DNA of 64,000 nucleotides from Phenylobacterium sp. (GTDB lineage: Bacteria; Pseudomonadota; Alphaproteobacteria; Caulobacterales; Caulobacteraceae). The DNA lies in NCBI RefSeq assembly GCF_022402485.1, contig NZ_JAKRSA010000012.1, forward strand, positions 124,001-188,000, read 5' to 3'. Shown here in pieces: positions 24,465 to 33,601 of the stretch (positions are counted from its first letter, which is position 1; the number at the start of each line of letters is the position of its first letter). The notes beneath the pieces were generated by a model. It had not been told where the DNA came from. It saw nothing but the letters and a program-made list of their open reading frames with translations, and did not search any database. The translations under genes were made by a program, and so were the position numbers.

Positions 24465-25949
24465 TCAAGCGGCCGAGCTGGCCGTCTTCATTCGGGCGAT
24501 ACGTTCGTCACGCAGCGCCGTGCGACGCATCTTTCCGGCATCGTCGCGTAAGGGATGGTCGACAAACTCGTAGGACCTGGGCCGCTTGTAAGTGACCAGC
24601 CGGTCCGCGAGGAACGCCTTCAGCTCCTCGGCCGAGACCTCGCTCCGCGCCTGGATGATGGCGTGGACCTGATTGCCGAGATCGTGGTCCGGCAGTCCGA
24701 CGATGGCGCAGGACTGCACGGCCGGGTGCTCCTCCAGCGCCGCCTCGATCTCCGCCGGATACACATTGGCGCCGCCAACCAGGACCATGTCGGTCCGTCG
24801 GTCGGCGAGGTAGAGGAATCCGTCCCCGTCGAACCAGCCCATGTCGCCAAGACTCTCCCAGCCGTCGGGCAGCGTCCGAGCCTCGGCGCCGACGTAGTTG
24901 TAGGTCGGCGCCGCGCCCTGTGGTCGGCGCAGGTAGATCTCGCCGGTCTGCCCGACAGGCGCGGGCTGACCGGCCTCATCAAACACCTTCATCTCGCCCA
25001 TGATCACCCGGCCCACCGATCCTCGGTGCGCCAGCCATTCGACGCCGGTGATTTCGGCGATCGCCTGGGACTCGGCCCCGCCATAGCGTTCCATCACCGC
25101 GTCCGGGCCGAACCAGTGGATGAAGGCTTCTTTCAGCCAAGGCGGGCATGGCGCCGACAGGTGCCAGACCGTCTTGATGCTCGACACGTCATAGCGGTCT
25201 CGCACCGCCTCTGGCAGACGCCAGATCCTGCCCATCATAGTGGGCACCAGATAGACCCAGGCGGCACCGCGGGCGGCGATCTCGGCCAGCGTCCCCTCCG
25301 GATCGAACCGGGGCATGACCACCAGGTGCGCGCCGATGGTCAGGGCGTCCACCATCATCGCGAACCCGCTGGTGTGATAGAGCGGCGCGGGCACCAGCGA
25401 AACCTCGCCGGGGCGCATCCGCCAGAAGCTGACGGGGTCCATCGCCGCCGGGGCCAACCCGGCCCTGCCTGCCAGGATCAGCTTTGGCCGTCCGGTGGAG
25501 CCGCCCGATGTCAACGCCCGGTTCACGGGCGCGACACGATCCTCCAGATCCGACTCATCATCCGAACGAGCGGCGATGTCGGAGATGGTCAGGATGGGGC
25601 GGTCAATCTTGTGCTGAGCCTCGGCGATCACGACGGGGGGCGCCGCCAGTGCGATGATCGCCTCCAGTTCCCCCTTCGGCAGTCGGAATGAGACCGGCTG
25701 CGGCGTTGCGCCAAGCTTCCAGATCGCCCAGCACGCTTCGATGAACCCGATGTCGTTGGGCAGGCCCAGGGTGACCAGGTCGCCGGCCGTCACCCCATAG
25801 GTCGCAAGGCCGCGGGCGAGCCGATTCGTACGCCTATGAAGCTGTCGATAGGTAAGCGTCCTCGGTCCACAGCTGACGGCCGGCGCGTCAGGCTGGACCT
25901 CAGCCATCTTGCAGAGCTTAGCGCCGTAGGAGATGTCAGGCTGGGGCAT
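24465..25949 (-). CDS. Acyl-CoA ligase (bile-acid-CoA ligase-like AMP-binding enzyme), 494 aa
   Basis: GGAGGAG lies 8 nt before ATG 25949. The AMP/ATP-binding loop is TSGGSTGRPKLI, the A5-like motif is MERYGGAESQAIAEI, the hinge is DMVLVGGANVYPAEIE and the catalytic lysine region is DDAGKMRRTAL. The composition of the P-loop (SGGSTG) and length resemble BaiB-type and short CoA ligases of steroid or cyclic-acid catabolism. It would activate a carboxylic acid to its CoA thioester with ATP, leaving AMP and PPi. It is first in an operon with NMO, acyl-CoA dehydrogenase and a broken dehalogenase, and divergent from a second dehydrogenase. Confidence 0.88.
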   Translation of the reverse strand: MPQPDISYGAKLCKMAEVQPDAPAVSCGPRTLTYRQLHRRTNRLARGLATYGVTAGDLVTLGLPNDIGFIEACWAIWKLGATPQPVSFRLPKGELEAIIALAAPPVVIAEAQHKIDRPILTISDIAARSDDESDLEDRVAPVNRALTSGGSTGRPKLILAGRAGLAPAAMDPVSFWRMRPGEVSLVPAPLYHTSGFAMMVDALTIGAHLVVMPRFDPEGTLAEIAARGAAWVYLVPTMMGRIWRLPEAVRDRYDVSSIKTVWHLSAPCPPWLKEAFIHWFGPDAVMERYGGAESQAIAEITGVEWLAHRGSVGRVIMGEMKVFDEAGQPAPVGQTGEIYLRRPQGAAPTYNYVGAEARTLPDGWESLGDMGWFDGDGFLYLADRRTDMVLVGGANVYPAEIEAALEEHPAVQSCAIVGLPDHDLGNQVHAIIQARSEVSAEELKAFLADRLVTYKRPRSYEFVDHPLRDDAGKMRRTALRDERIARMKTASSAA

Positions 25950-25963
25950 GTCTGCTCTCCTCC

Positions 25964-25977
25964 AGAACCATCATTCC
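25964..25977. promoter_or_regulatory. Candidate operator between ligase and acyl-CoA dehydrogenase
   Basis: GAAC-CATC-ATTCCT lies 15 bp upstream of the ligase start on the minus strand and 216 bp upstream of the divergent dehydrogenase. It has the same half-sites as the copy at 9,903. Confidence 0.45.
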
Positions 25978-26192
25978 TATTCATGAAAGTGGATTTCGGG
26001 CAAGAGTCAATCCTCGGATCGCCCGCTCCGCACTCGTTCCGGGGAAGGATCCCTCCCGAGCGACCGGGTTAGCCGCGGAACATTCTCTTGCGGAACACGT
26101 ATTCTGGTTCATAGAGTTGTCGGCGCGGGCTGCGGGCCGCGTCTTGTTCGAACCTGGCTGCAACGGTCGGGCGCACGGAGGATTTTCTGGAC

Positions 26193-27410
26193 ATGCCTGT
26201 ATCGAGCGTCGAGGAGTCGGAGCGCTTTCGCAACCGGGTTCGCGCTTGGCTGGAAGCGAACCTGCCGCCGACTCTTCGGGCCCATCCGCGCCGCGTTTCG
26301 GAGGCCATGGTGGACGGCGCTGAAATCCCCGATGACGTGAAGACTTGGCGGGCACGCTTCGGGGCGACCGGCTGGGGGGTCCCGGCCTGGCCGAAGCGGT
26401 TCGGCGGCGGTGGACTGAGCCCCGACGAGATTGGCGTCCTGAACGAGGAGATGGCGCGGATCGATGCGCGCAATCCGATCGGCGGGCTGGGCGTAATGAT
26501 GTTCGGACCGACGCTGCTGGAATTCGGGAACGAGGAACAGCTCCAACAGCACATTCCACCGATCGCGCGTAACGAGATCCGCTGGTGTCAGGGTTTCAGC
26601 GAGCCGGGCGCCGGGTCCGACCTGGCCTCCCTGCGCATGGCCGCCGAGGACTGTGGGGACCACTTCCTCGTGACCGGCCAGAAGATATGGACAACGGGCG
26701 CCCAGTTCGCGGACTGGTGCTTCTGTCTGGTGCGCACGAAGAATAGCCCCAAGAAACACGACGGGATCAGTTTCCTGCTGGTCGATATGCGCTCGCCTGG
26801 GGTCGAGGTGCGGCCGATCCGGCTGATCAGCGGCGAATCGCAGTTCTGCGAGACCTTCTTCACGGAGGTAATGGTGCCCAAGGCGAACCTTGTGGGGCCG
26901 TTGAACGGCGGCTGGGCGATCGCCAAACGGCTCCTGCAGCATGAGCGCCAGGCCGCCAGCGGCGGGGCGAGCCCGCTGGGCGCGCCATCGACGCTGCGCC
27001 TAAGCGACCTCGCCCGCGAAACAGTGGGCGTCGACAGCGATGGACGGCTCACCGATCCCGATCTGCGGCGTCGGCTCACCGAGCACCTGATGGACGCGCG
27101 CGCCTTTGAGCTCACCCGGGCCCGCGGCGAGGCCGAGCGCCGTTCCAACAGCGACCCGTCCACCATCTCTTCGATCCTGAAGAACGCCGGCTCGCGCGTA
27201 AGTCAGCTCCGGGCGGAGCTGACCCTCGAGGTGCTGGGCCACCAGGGGCTGGGTTGGAGCGGCGAGGCTTTCGCGGCGAGCGAGCTCGCATCGGTTCGCA
27301 CCTGGCTGCTCGGCAAGTCGGGCTCGATCGCTGGGGGCTCGCACGAGGTTCAGAACAACATTATCGCGAAGCGAATCCTAGGCCTGCCGGATCCGGCAGG
27401 CTCCAGCTAG
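26193..27410 (+). CDS. Acyl-CoA dehydrogenase, 405 aa
   Basis: GGAGGA precedes ATG 26193 by about 10 nt. Family motifs are WCQGFSEPGAGSDLASL, KIWTTGAQFADWCFCLV, LVDMRSPGVEVRPIRLI, LGHQGLGWSGEAF and GGSHEVQNNIIAKRILGLPD. It aligns along its length with the dehydrogenase at 22,245 and shares the NPIGGLG and GPTLLE-G blocks, so the two are paralogues in the same divergent locus. It should introduce a double bond into an acyl-CoA, passing electrons to ETF. It converges on the GST gene at 27,461. Confidence 0.9.
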   Translation: MPVSSVEESERFRNRVRAWLEANLPPTLRAHPRRVSEAMVDGAEIPDDVKTWRARFGATGWGVPAWPKRFGGGGLSPDEIGVLNEEMARIDARNPIGGLGVMMFGPTLLEFGNEEQLQQHIPPIARNEIRWCQGFSEPGAGSDLASLRMAAEDCGDHFLVTGQKIWTTGAQFADWCFCLVRTKNSPKKHDGISFLLVDMRSPGVEVRPIRLISGESQFCETFFTEVMVPKANLVGPLNGGWAIAKRLLQHERQAASGGASPLGAPSTLRLSDLARETVGVDSDGRLTDPDLRRRLTEHLMDARAFELTRARGEAERRSNSDPSTISSILKNAGSRVSQLRAELTLEVLGHQGLGWSGEAFAASELASVRTWLLGKSGSIAGGSHEVQNNIIAKRILGLPDPAGSS

Positions 27411-27460
27411 GGGGACGGAAATCAGATCCTTGGCCCTGTCCGTGCCAAGTGCCACCGCAA

Positions 27461-28465
27461 TCACGGAACCGCCGCGAAGCCTGATGTCGGACTGAAGCCC
27501 TCCGCAAGGCCCGATTGCCGCAGCCAAGTCTCCACAGCCTCAGCTTCGGCGGACGTCAGCCGGCGTCGAATTCGGTCCTGAATCATCATTCGCGCCCGCT
27601 CCGGATAGGCGCGGGCAAGGTAGCTCGCCGGTTCGCCATAGGTAGAGATGTCAAAGGCTTTGCGGCCGTCAGCCAGGGCCTGGGCGTTAGCCAGAAGAAA
27701 CGGCGCGTAGTGCTGGGCCATTCCCTCCAGGAGGTGTCGGGCAAACAGGGTGGACTGCGGGAAAGGTGCCAGTCCCCCGCTGCCATCCCACCTGTCCGCC
27801 CGTTCATTCCAAGCCACCAGGCGCGGGAAGCGTTTGACCACCTTCGCGGGATCGGGATCGTGCAGCGTGTGGGCGCGGAAGCCGCCCAGGACCATGCAGT
27901 CCACAGCCGTCGGGCGGTCTCCAAGCAGGTACCTAGTTTTCATCAGCTGTTCGTCAGCGGCCTCAAGCAGCCGGACGTACTCCGCTTCGGCTGCCTGCTG
28001 GTGGAACTCGGTCTCGGTTCCGGTGGCGCGACAGGCGCGCGGCCCCCAGGACAAGACCGCTTCGGCCATGGCGGGCTCGGCGATAATGTTGGCCACGAAC
28101 CGGGCGCTGTCGGGATAGTGCCATCGATAGTGCACCATCACCCTCGCCGTCCACTCGTCCAGGTACTCCTCCGCCAGATGGGTCAGGACGCCCAGCGGTC
28201 CAGACGGAAACATCGCCCGGTCGGGAAACCGATGATCGAGCAGGTCGATGATCGGCGTGGTGTCCGCGATCATCCAGCCTTCGGGGGTGGCGAGGACGGG
28301 AACCTGATGGGTGCCAGCCCGAGCCTCAATCGCCTGACCGTCCGGTCGGCCCCGCTTCAGCATGAACTCGAAGGGCGCACCGTAGAAGATCAGGGCGGCC
28401 TCCAGCTTGCGGGTGAAGAGACTGGGTCCCGATCCGTAGAGGACATATCCTGAGGGGTTCGCCAT
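27461..28465 (-). CDS. Glutathione S-transferase family protein, 334 aa
   Basis: The GST N-terminal domain starts at ATG 28465 (YVLYGSGPSLFTRKLEAAL, VPVLATPEGWMIADTTPIID) and the helical domain holds HYRWHYPD, RYLLGDRPTAVDCMVLGGF and a long C-terminal extension. It is of the same large class as the genes at 1,816, 3,486 and 40,881. The start codon overlaps the stop of a 23-codon open frame (TGATG), which has the better ribosome binding site, so translation may depend on re-initiation. It is divergent from the ligase at 28,683. Confidence 0.82.
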   Translation of the reverse strand: MANPSGYVLYGSGPSLFTRKLEAALIFYGAPFEFMLKRGRPDGQAIEARAGTHQVPVLATPEGWMIADTTPIIDLLDHRFPDRAMFPSGPLGVLTHLAEEYLDEWTARVMVHYRWHYPDSARFVANIIAEPAMAEAVLSWGPRACRATGTETEFHQQAAEAEYVRLLEAADEQLMKTRYLLGDRPTAVDCMVLGGFRAHTLHDPDPAKVVKRFPRLVAWNERADRWDGSGGLAPFPQSTLFARHLLEGMAQHYAPFLLANAQALADGRKAFDISTYGEPASYLARAYPERARMMIQDRIRRRLTSAEAEAVETWLRQSGLAEGFSPTSGFAAVP

Positions 28466-28536
28466 CAGTCCACCGCCAGTCGGTTGCCGTCCTGGGTGCG
28501 TGGCCGGGCCAGATCGATGCCGTACAGCGTCAACAT
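28465..28536 (-). CDS. 23-codon leader ORF coupled to the GST gene
   Basis: ATG 28536 has GGAGGAAAC about 4-12 nt upstream, the strongest ribosome binding site in this intergenic region. It encodes MLTLYGIDLARPRT and nine more residues, and its TGA overlaps the GST ATG. The beginning resembles that of a GST N-terminal domain, so it may be the remnant of a lost GST gene or a translational-coupling leader. Confidence 0.4.
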   Translation of the reverse strand: MLTLYGIDLARPRTQDGNRLAVD

Positions 28537-28621
28537 TTCCGTTTCCTCCACAAATCACCTGGCGGTCAGGAAGGCTCCACCAAACCCATACCTCGCGGAT
28601 CGTCAGGCGAATTCTCTTGAC

Positions 28622-28639
28622 CGGAATAATTATTTCGGT
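28622..28639. promoter_or_regulatory. Candidate operator between GST and acyl-CoA ligase genes
   Basis: CCGGAAT-AATT-ATTTCGG (28,621-28,638) is an almost complete palindrome. It begins within a TTGACC (28,617-28,622) that could serve as a -35 box for the ligase, 45-60 bp upstream of its ATG 28,683, and lies 86 bp upstream of the divergent leader/GST start. Confidence 0.55.
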
Positions 28640-28682
28640 TCGCATACGCGGCAGCGAACAACGAAAAGCAAGAAGAAACCTA

Positions 28683-30227
28683 ATGGCCCAGGCTCAACTG
28701 TTCTCTGATGTCATCCGCACCCAGGCCTTGGAACGCCCCGAAAGCGTCGCCGCGACGTGCAACGGACTAAACCTCACCTATGGCGAACTGGACAACCGCG
28801 CGAACCGGGTGGCCCGGGGCCTCATCGCCGCGGGCTGTCGTCCCGACGCCCGTGTGGCGATCCTGTCGAAGAACTCCAACGAATATATCGAGATCCTTGG
28901 CGGCGCTTTGAAGGCGCGGGCGGTCCTCCTCGCGCTCAACTGGCGTCTGGCCGCATCGGAGCTGCGCTACATCCTGGACCATGGCGAGGCGCAGTTTCTG
29001 TTCGTCGAAGCCGAGTTCGCGGACCTTGCCGGGCAGGCCGCCGATGTCCTGCGGGAACCGGGCCAGGTGATCCTGATCGGCACAGGACAGGAGTACGAGA
29101 GCTGGCGCGACTCCCAGTCGAACGAGGATCCTCGGCTTGGAGGCGCTCTGTCTGACATCTTTGTGCAGATGTACACCAGCGGCACCACCGGACTGCCAAA
29201 GGGCGTTCAACTGACCCATGCCAGCTATGCGGCATCATTCGCGGCGATGGATGCCCTGGACTGGAACAGGACTGGTCCCGAGGACACGATTTTCGCTCCG
29301 GCGCCGTTCTTCCATGTGAACGGTCTCAATGGAATCCTGCGCTCGCTCCAGTCTGGAAGCCGGCTGTTGAGCGTCGATCAGTTCCGCCCGGCAGAGGTGG
29401 TTGCACTCTTCGAGAGCGAGCGGGTCACGCGGGGGGGCATGGCGCCGGCCATGGTGCAGATGTGCCTGGAAGTTCCCGGGATCGCTGAGCGGGACTTTTC
29501 AGCGCTCCGGCTGATCATGTACGGGGGCTCGCCCATCAGCGAGACCGTCATGAAGAAGGCGCGCGACGTGTTTGGCTGCGACTTCGCCCAGGCATACGGC
29601 ATGACCGAGACATCCGGTGCCCTGACGATGCTAACCCCCGCCGACCACCGGGATGACAGCCGCCTCCTGGCCTGTGGCCGCCCGCTTCTGGGCATAGAAC
29701 TGAAGGTGGTGCGCCCCGACGGAAGCACCTGTGACACGCGCGAGGTGGGCGAGGTCGTGACCCGGGGGGCAATGCTGACCCCCGGCTATTGGAAGGACTC
29801 CAAGGCGACCGCGGAGACTATTCGCGACGGCTGGCTTCACACTGGCGACGCAGGCTATTTCAACGAGGACGGCTATCTCCACATCCATGACCGGGTGAAG
29901 GAAATGATCGTCTCCGGAGGTGAGAACGTCTATCCGGCCGAGGTCGAGAATGCGCTCGCCAAGGATCCGGATATCTCTGATGTGGCGGTGATCGGGGTGC
30001 CTGACGAGAAATGGGGCGAGGCTGTCAAGGCGATCGTCGTGCTGCGACCAGGTGCCGCCGCCGATGGCCCTGCGATCATCGCCCGGGCGCGAACCCACAT
30101 CGCCGGCTACAAGGTCCCAAAGAGCATCGACTTCATCGACGTGATTCCTCGGAACCCCTCCGGCAAGATCCTCCGGCGCGACCTTCGCAAGCCTTACTGG
30201 GCGGACCGCACCCGCGCCGTGAACTGA
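28683..30227 (+). CDS. Acyl-CoA ligase (AMP-forming), 514 aa
   Basis: Start ATG 28683 (AAGAAG upstream) is supported by the typical beginning FSDVIRTQALERPESVAATC and LTYGELDNRANRVARGL. The P-loop is YTSGTTGLPKGVQLTH, followed by AYGMTETSGALT, GDAGYFNEDGYLHIHDRVKE, SGGENVYPAEVENAL and the catalytic lysine block NPSGKILRRDLRKPYW. It is a full-length medium/long-chain fatty-acid or aromatic-acid CoA ligase. Its C-terminus is close to the ligase remnant at 39,812, showing the remnant's family. It stands alone between a GST and the tetR gene. Confidence 0.9.
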   Translation: MAQAQLFSDVIRTQALERPESVAATCNGLNLTYGELDNRANRVARGLIAAGCRPDARVAILSKNSNEYIEILGGALKARAVLLALNWRLAASELRYILDHGEAQFLFVEAEFADLAGQAADVLREPGQVILIGTGQEYESWRDSQSNEDPRLGGALSDIFVQMYTSGTTGLPKGVQLTHASYAASFAAMDALDWNRTGPEDTIFAPAPFFHVNGLNGILRSLQSGSRLLSVDQFRPAEVVALFESERVTRGGMAPAMVQMCLEVPGIAERDFSALRLIMYGGSPISETVMKKARDVFGCDFAQAYGMTETSGALTMLTPADHRDDSRLLACGRPLLGIELKVVRPDGSTCDTREVGEVVTRGAMLTPGYWKDSKATAETIRDGWLHTGDAGYFNEDGYLHIHDRVKEMIVSGGENVYPAEVENALAKDPDISDVAVIGVPDEKWGEAVKAIVVLRPGAAADGPAIIARARTHIAGYKVPKSIDFIDVIPRNPSGKILRRDLRKPYWADRTRAVN

Positions 30228-30251
30228 GCCAGGATACTATGGTCCGTCCAG

Positions 30252-30911
30252 TCAGGATTCCTTGGGTAGCTCCAGATAGTTCATCATCAGCCGGGTGAGC
30301 TGATCGATGAGGCCCGGGTCGGTGATCGGGCCCGGCGCCTCGCCATGCAGCATCCTTTGGATCAGGACCGCCGACACCGACTGCAATGCGAATTTGCAAA
30401 GGGCTTCCGCATCGCCGAGGGGCGCAGCGTCCCGTGACCGAAGGAAGGCCGCGAGCCCGCGCGCTGCGTAGACGTCAGCATCGGCCAGGGCGGCGAAGTA
30501 CGGTGCCCCGACCCCTTCCAGGCTGCGCTGGAAGAGCGCGCGAAAGAACCCGGGGTGCCGTTCAATCTGGCGCGCCGTGTTCATCACCAGCGTCCGCAGC
30601 ACTTCTGAGACCGGCGCCGTCTTCCAAGCCGGCATCGAAAAGAAGCGGTCGATATTCTCTCGTCCGCGCAGCGCGAACTGAGTCTGCAGGGCGCGGAACA
30701 GCGCCTCCTTGTCGCGAAACCGGCGATAGAAACTGCCGATGGAGCAACCGGCTAACACCGAGATATCGCTGACCCTCGCCGCATCGTAACCGTGTTGCGC
30801 AAAGACCTGTTCACCGGCTTGCATCAGCCGGGCCTGCGCGTCCCGACTCCGGGCCTGGTTAGCCGGGAAAACGCCATCGATTTCCTCAAGGTTCAAGCTG
30901 ATCCGTTCCAA
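30252..30911 (-). CDS. TetR-family transcriptional regulator, 219 aa
   Basis: The N-terminus GVFPANQARSRDAQARLMQ and helix-turn-helix VSDISVLAGCSIGSFYRRFRD are followed by a ligand domain (ERHPGFFRALFQRSLEG, FALQSVSAVLIQRML). It is full-length and equal in size to the broken homologue at 4,783; a third homologue is at 35,400. TetR proteins are usually repressors released by a pathway metabolite, often an acyl-CoA in such clusters. It converges on the ligase gene (24 bp gap) and follows the thiolase by 388 bp. The shared recognition helix region suggests the three regulators bind similar operators. Confidence 0.88.
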   Translation of the reverse strand: MERISLNLEEIDGVFPANQARSRDAQARLMQAGEQVFAQHGYDAARVSDISVLAGCSIGSFYRRFRDKEALFRALQTQFALRGRENIDRFFSMPAWKTAPVSEVLRTLVMNTARQIERHPGFFRALFQRSLEGVGAPYFAALADADVYAARGLAAFLRSRDAAPLGDAEALCKFALQSVSAVLIQRMLHGEAPGPITDPGLIDQLTRLMMNYLELPKES

Positions 30912-31299
30912 GGCGAGTCCCGTTCTCGCCGCTCAAGTGACGATCCGCGAGCAGCGTGTAGGTGAATTGCCACATGAACCTCGAAAGACAAACAGTTGTT
31001 GGAGTCCTGGACGGCCGTGGCGCGCGATCCCGTCGAAGGCGCTGATTCTCGCGACTATCCTGCCTTGGAGCGGGGAAAGCATGACGTCTGAGCCCGGCAA
31101 GACCTTAGCTCGCCCCGGCCCGGATCGGCGCCTTCACGTCAGCAGAACGGCAATCGCCAGGACGAACCCTGGCGGTCCAACAACCACAAGGACCGTTTCC
31201 AAACAAGCACTTGGCGATCTCGCGGAAAAGCAGCGACGCAGCGAAGGCTGCCGGCGCCGCCGGCTTGGAACCCAGCGGCGCCCCAGGCGTGGAGACCTG
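30912..31299. other. Intergenic region between tetR and thiolase
   Basis: These 388 bp show no supportable gene on either strand. No transposon end, tRNA or convincing hairpin was found. It should hold the tetR promoter, but I see no clear copy of the island operator. Confidence 0.4.
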
Positions 31300-32472
31300 T
31301 CAGCTATAGATTTCGAACAGGCCCGCCCCGCCCTGGCCGCCGCCGATGCACATGGTCACGACACCCCATTTGGCCTTGCGCAGACGGCCTTCCTGCAGGA
31401 TGTGGCCGGTGAGCCGCGCACCGGTCATGCCGAAGGGGTGCCCGATGGCGATCGAGCCGCCATTCACATTATACTTCTCCGGATCAATGCCCATTCGGTC
31501 ACGGCTGTAGAGACACTGACTGGCGAAAGCCTCGTTCAACTCCCAAAGGTCGATGTCATCTACCGTCAGCCCCTGGCGCTTTAGCAGCTTCGGGATCGCA
31601 AACACTGGACCAATCCCCATCTCGTCCGGCTCGCAACCTGCGACGGCCCACGAGACGAAGCGGCCCAGGGGCTCGAGGCCTCGGCGTTCGGCTTCCTTGG
31701 CCTCCATGAGGACGACCGCCGCCGCACCGTCCGACAGCTGGCTCGCATTGCCTGCGGTTACAGACTTTCCGGAGCCCTTCACCGGGTCCAGCTTCTGGAG
31801 GCCCTCAAGCGTCGTGTCGGGGCGGTTGCACTCATCGCGCGAGACCGTGTAGGCGACCACGGATTCCGCCTTGGTATCCCTGTCCACTACCCGCATCTGG
31901 GTGGGCATGGGGACGATTTCGTCCCGAAACTTGTCGGCCTGTTGGGCGGCCGCCATGCGGCGCTGTGATTCTAACGAAAACGCATCCTGGGCCTCGCGGC
32001 TCACCTTGTAGCGTTCCGCCACGATGTCCGCCGTGTCGATCATCGCCATGAAGATGTCGGGCGCGCGGCGGATCAGGTCGGGGTCGATGGCTTCCTTCGG
32101 CATGCCTCCGCCGGGAATGGAGATGCTCTCGACGCCACCCGCGACGACACAGTCGGCGCCATCTCCGCGGATGTGATTGGCGGCCATGGCGATGGTCTGC
32201 AGGCCCGAGGAGCAGAACCGGTTTACCGTCACCCCGGCCGTTGTCACCGGCATGCCCGCCAGCAGCGCGACCTGGCGCCCGATATTGGCGGCACCATGGG
32301 CATTGTTGCCCATGTAGCAGTCCTCGACAAAGTCCGGCTCGACGCCTGAGCGCGCAACGGCATGCTTCACTGCATGGGCGCCCATAGACATTGGCGGCGT
32401 GATGTTGAATCCGCCTCGGCCGGACTTGGCCAGGCCGGTGCGGGCGTAGGAGACGATGACGGCTTCGCGCAT
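31300..32472 (-). CDS. Acetyl-CoA C-acyltransferase (thiolase), 390 aa
   Basis: Catalytic elements of a degradative thiolase are all present: nucleophile Cys87 in VNRFCSSGLQTIAMA, the His block GGSIAIGHPFGMTGAR and the final Cys in MCIGGGQGGAGLFE. NEAFA (ELNEAFASQ) and substrate-loop features are also standard. The enzyme cleaves 3-oxoacyl-CoA with CoA to acetyl-CoA and a shortened acyl-CoA in the cytosol. It lies 97 bp downstream of a crotonase gene in the same orientation, which together with the dehydrogenases and ligases gives a near-complete beta-oxidation set; a dedicated 3-hydroxyacyl-CoA dehydrogenase was not found. Confidence 0.93.
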   Translation of the reverse strand: MREAVIVSYARTGLAKSGRGGFNITPPMSMGAHAVKHAVARSGVEPDFVEDCYMGNNAHGAANIGRQVALLAGMPVTTAGVTVNRFCSSGLQTIAMAANHIRGDGADCVVAGGVESISIPGGGMPKEAIDPDLIRRAPDIFMAMIDTADIVAERYKVSREAQDAFSLESQRRMAAAQQADKFRDEIVPMPTQMRVVDRDTKAESVVAYTVSRDECNRPDTTLEGLQKLDPVKGSGKSVTAGNASQLSDGAAAVVLMEAKEAERRGLEPLGRFVSWAVAGCEPDEMGIGPVFAIPKLLKRQGLTVDDIDLWELNEAFASQCLYSRDRMGIDPEKYNVNGGSIAIGHPFGMTGARLTGHILQEGRLRKAKWGVVTMCIGGGQGGAGLFEIYS

Positions 32473-32568
32473 GAAGAGATTCCTTCGTTGTGAATGAGCG
32501 TTGGACGCCGGATTCGAGGGCGGCCTCGGCGGTAGGGTCGAACCTCCGCCACTCGGGGGCGGCGTCGC

Positions 32569-33432
32569 CTAGCGGCCGGTGAACACCGGAGGCCGCTTGG
32601 CCAGGTAACTTCCAACACCCTCCTTGAAATCTTCGGTTTGGGTGCACCGCCCCTGTTCGAGGTCAGCCGCCGCGAACGCAGCGTCGTATCCATTGTCGGC
32701 GGCCGTCCAAATCTGGGCCTTCATCGCCGCGAGGGCCCGAGGCGCCGCATTGGCGGCGATGGCGCGGGCGTAGACATCCACATGGGTCATCAGTCGATCA
32801 TCTTCGACCACCTCATTGACCAGCCCGATGCGCTCGGCCTCAGCCGCATCGACCCGCCGCGCCGTGTAGAGAAGATCGGCGGCCCGGGCGATCCCGATCA
32901 GCCGCGGCAACAACCAACCCATGCCCTTCTCCGCCGGAACGCCCAGGCGGGCGAATGTCGCGTTGAACACGGCCGAGCGCGCCGCGAAGCGAATGTCGCA
33001 GTGCAGGGCCAGGATGAAACCCCAGCCAAACGCCGGTCCGTTGATGGCCGCGATGGTTGGCTTTCGGCAGGTGATCAATCCGTTCCACCCGCGGGTGAAG
33101 TCGTGGCCAAGAGCGGGACCAACGTCATCGCCCCAATGGGGCTGCGGCGCATTATTGGTCCGGGCCGCTGCTGTCCTGTCCGCCGATAGGTTGGAGCCCC
33201 CTTCCGACGCCGCAGCGCTGATGGCGCCCAGGTCCAACCCGGCTGAGAAACCGCGCCCTGCGCCGGTAATGACAATAACGCGGACATCCGGATCGGCGCC
33301 CCACTGCGCGATGATCGCGAAGAAGTCCTCTAGCATAGCAGGGGTCAGCGCGTTCAGCTTCTCCGGCCGATTGAACGTCAGCGTCGCCACGCCGTCGGCG
33401 ATCACGGTGAGGAGCTTAGGTTCGTCGTCCAT
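32569..33432 (-). CDS. Enoyl-CoA hydratase/isomerase (crotonase), 287 aa
   Basis: Start ATG 33432 is placed where the crotonase fold begins (LLTVIADGVATLTFNRPEKL). Oxyanion loop residues are in AGRGFSAGLDLGAIS and AINGPAFGWGFILAL; ARLGVPAEKGMGWLLPRL carries the position of the catalytic acid, and the C-terminus ends LAKRPPVFTGR. It probably hydrates or isomerises an enoyl-CoA between dehydrogenase and thiolase steps. An insert of about 20 polar residues (residues 80-110) distinguishes it from the crotonase at 34,062. It lies upstream of the thiolase and is divergent from the DUF1330 gene. Confidence 0.9.
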   Translation of the reverse strand: MDDEPKLLTVIADGVATLTFNRPEKLNALTPAMLEDFFAIIAQWGADPDVRVIVITGAGRGFSAGLDLGAISAAASEGGSNLSADRTAAARTNNAPQPHWGDDVGPALGHDFTRGWNGLITCRKPTIAAINGPAFGWGFILALHCDIRFAARSAVFNATFARLGVPAEKGMGWLLPRLIGIARAADLLYTARRVDAAEAERIGLVNEVVEDDRLMTHVDVYARAIAANAAPRALAAMKAQIWTAADNGYDAAFAAADLEQGRCTQTEDFKEGVGSYLAKRPPVFTGR

Positions 33433-33520
33433 GTAGGGCCCCTTTGGACAGTCTTCCGCCCGCCTGTCCCCATCGGTCAGTTTGGGGTTCAAACGACAAT
33501 ACAGATTGCCAATGATGATG

Positions 33521-33536
33521 TGAATGATTATTCCGC
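33521..33536. promoter_or_regulatory. Candidate operator between crotonase and DUF1330 genes
   Basis: GAAT-GATT-ATTCCG (33,522-33,535) matches the full consensus. It lies 89 bp upstream of the crotonase start and 67 bp upstream of the divergent DUF1330 start, so it could control both. Confidence 0.55.
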
Positions 33537-33601
33537 TTTTGGTGTCAAAACGCGCGCCAGACTCTTGAAGCGCCGGCTGTTCGATCCTGGAAGGTGTAAC
33601 G

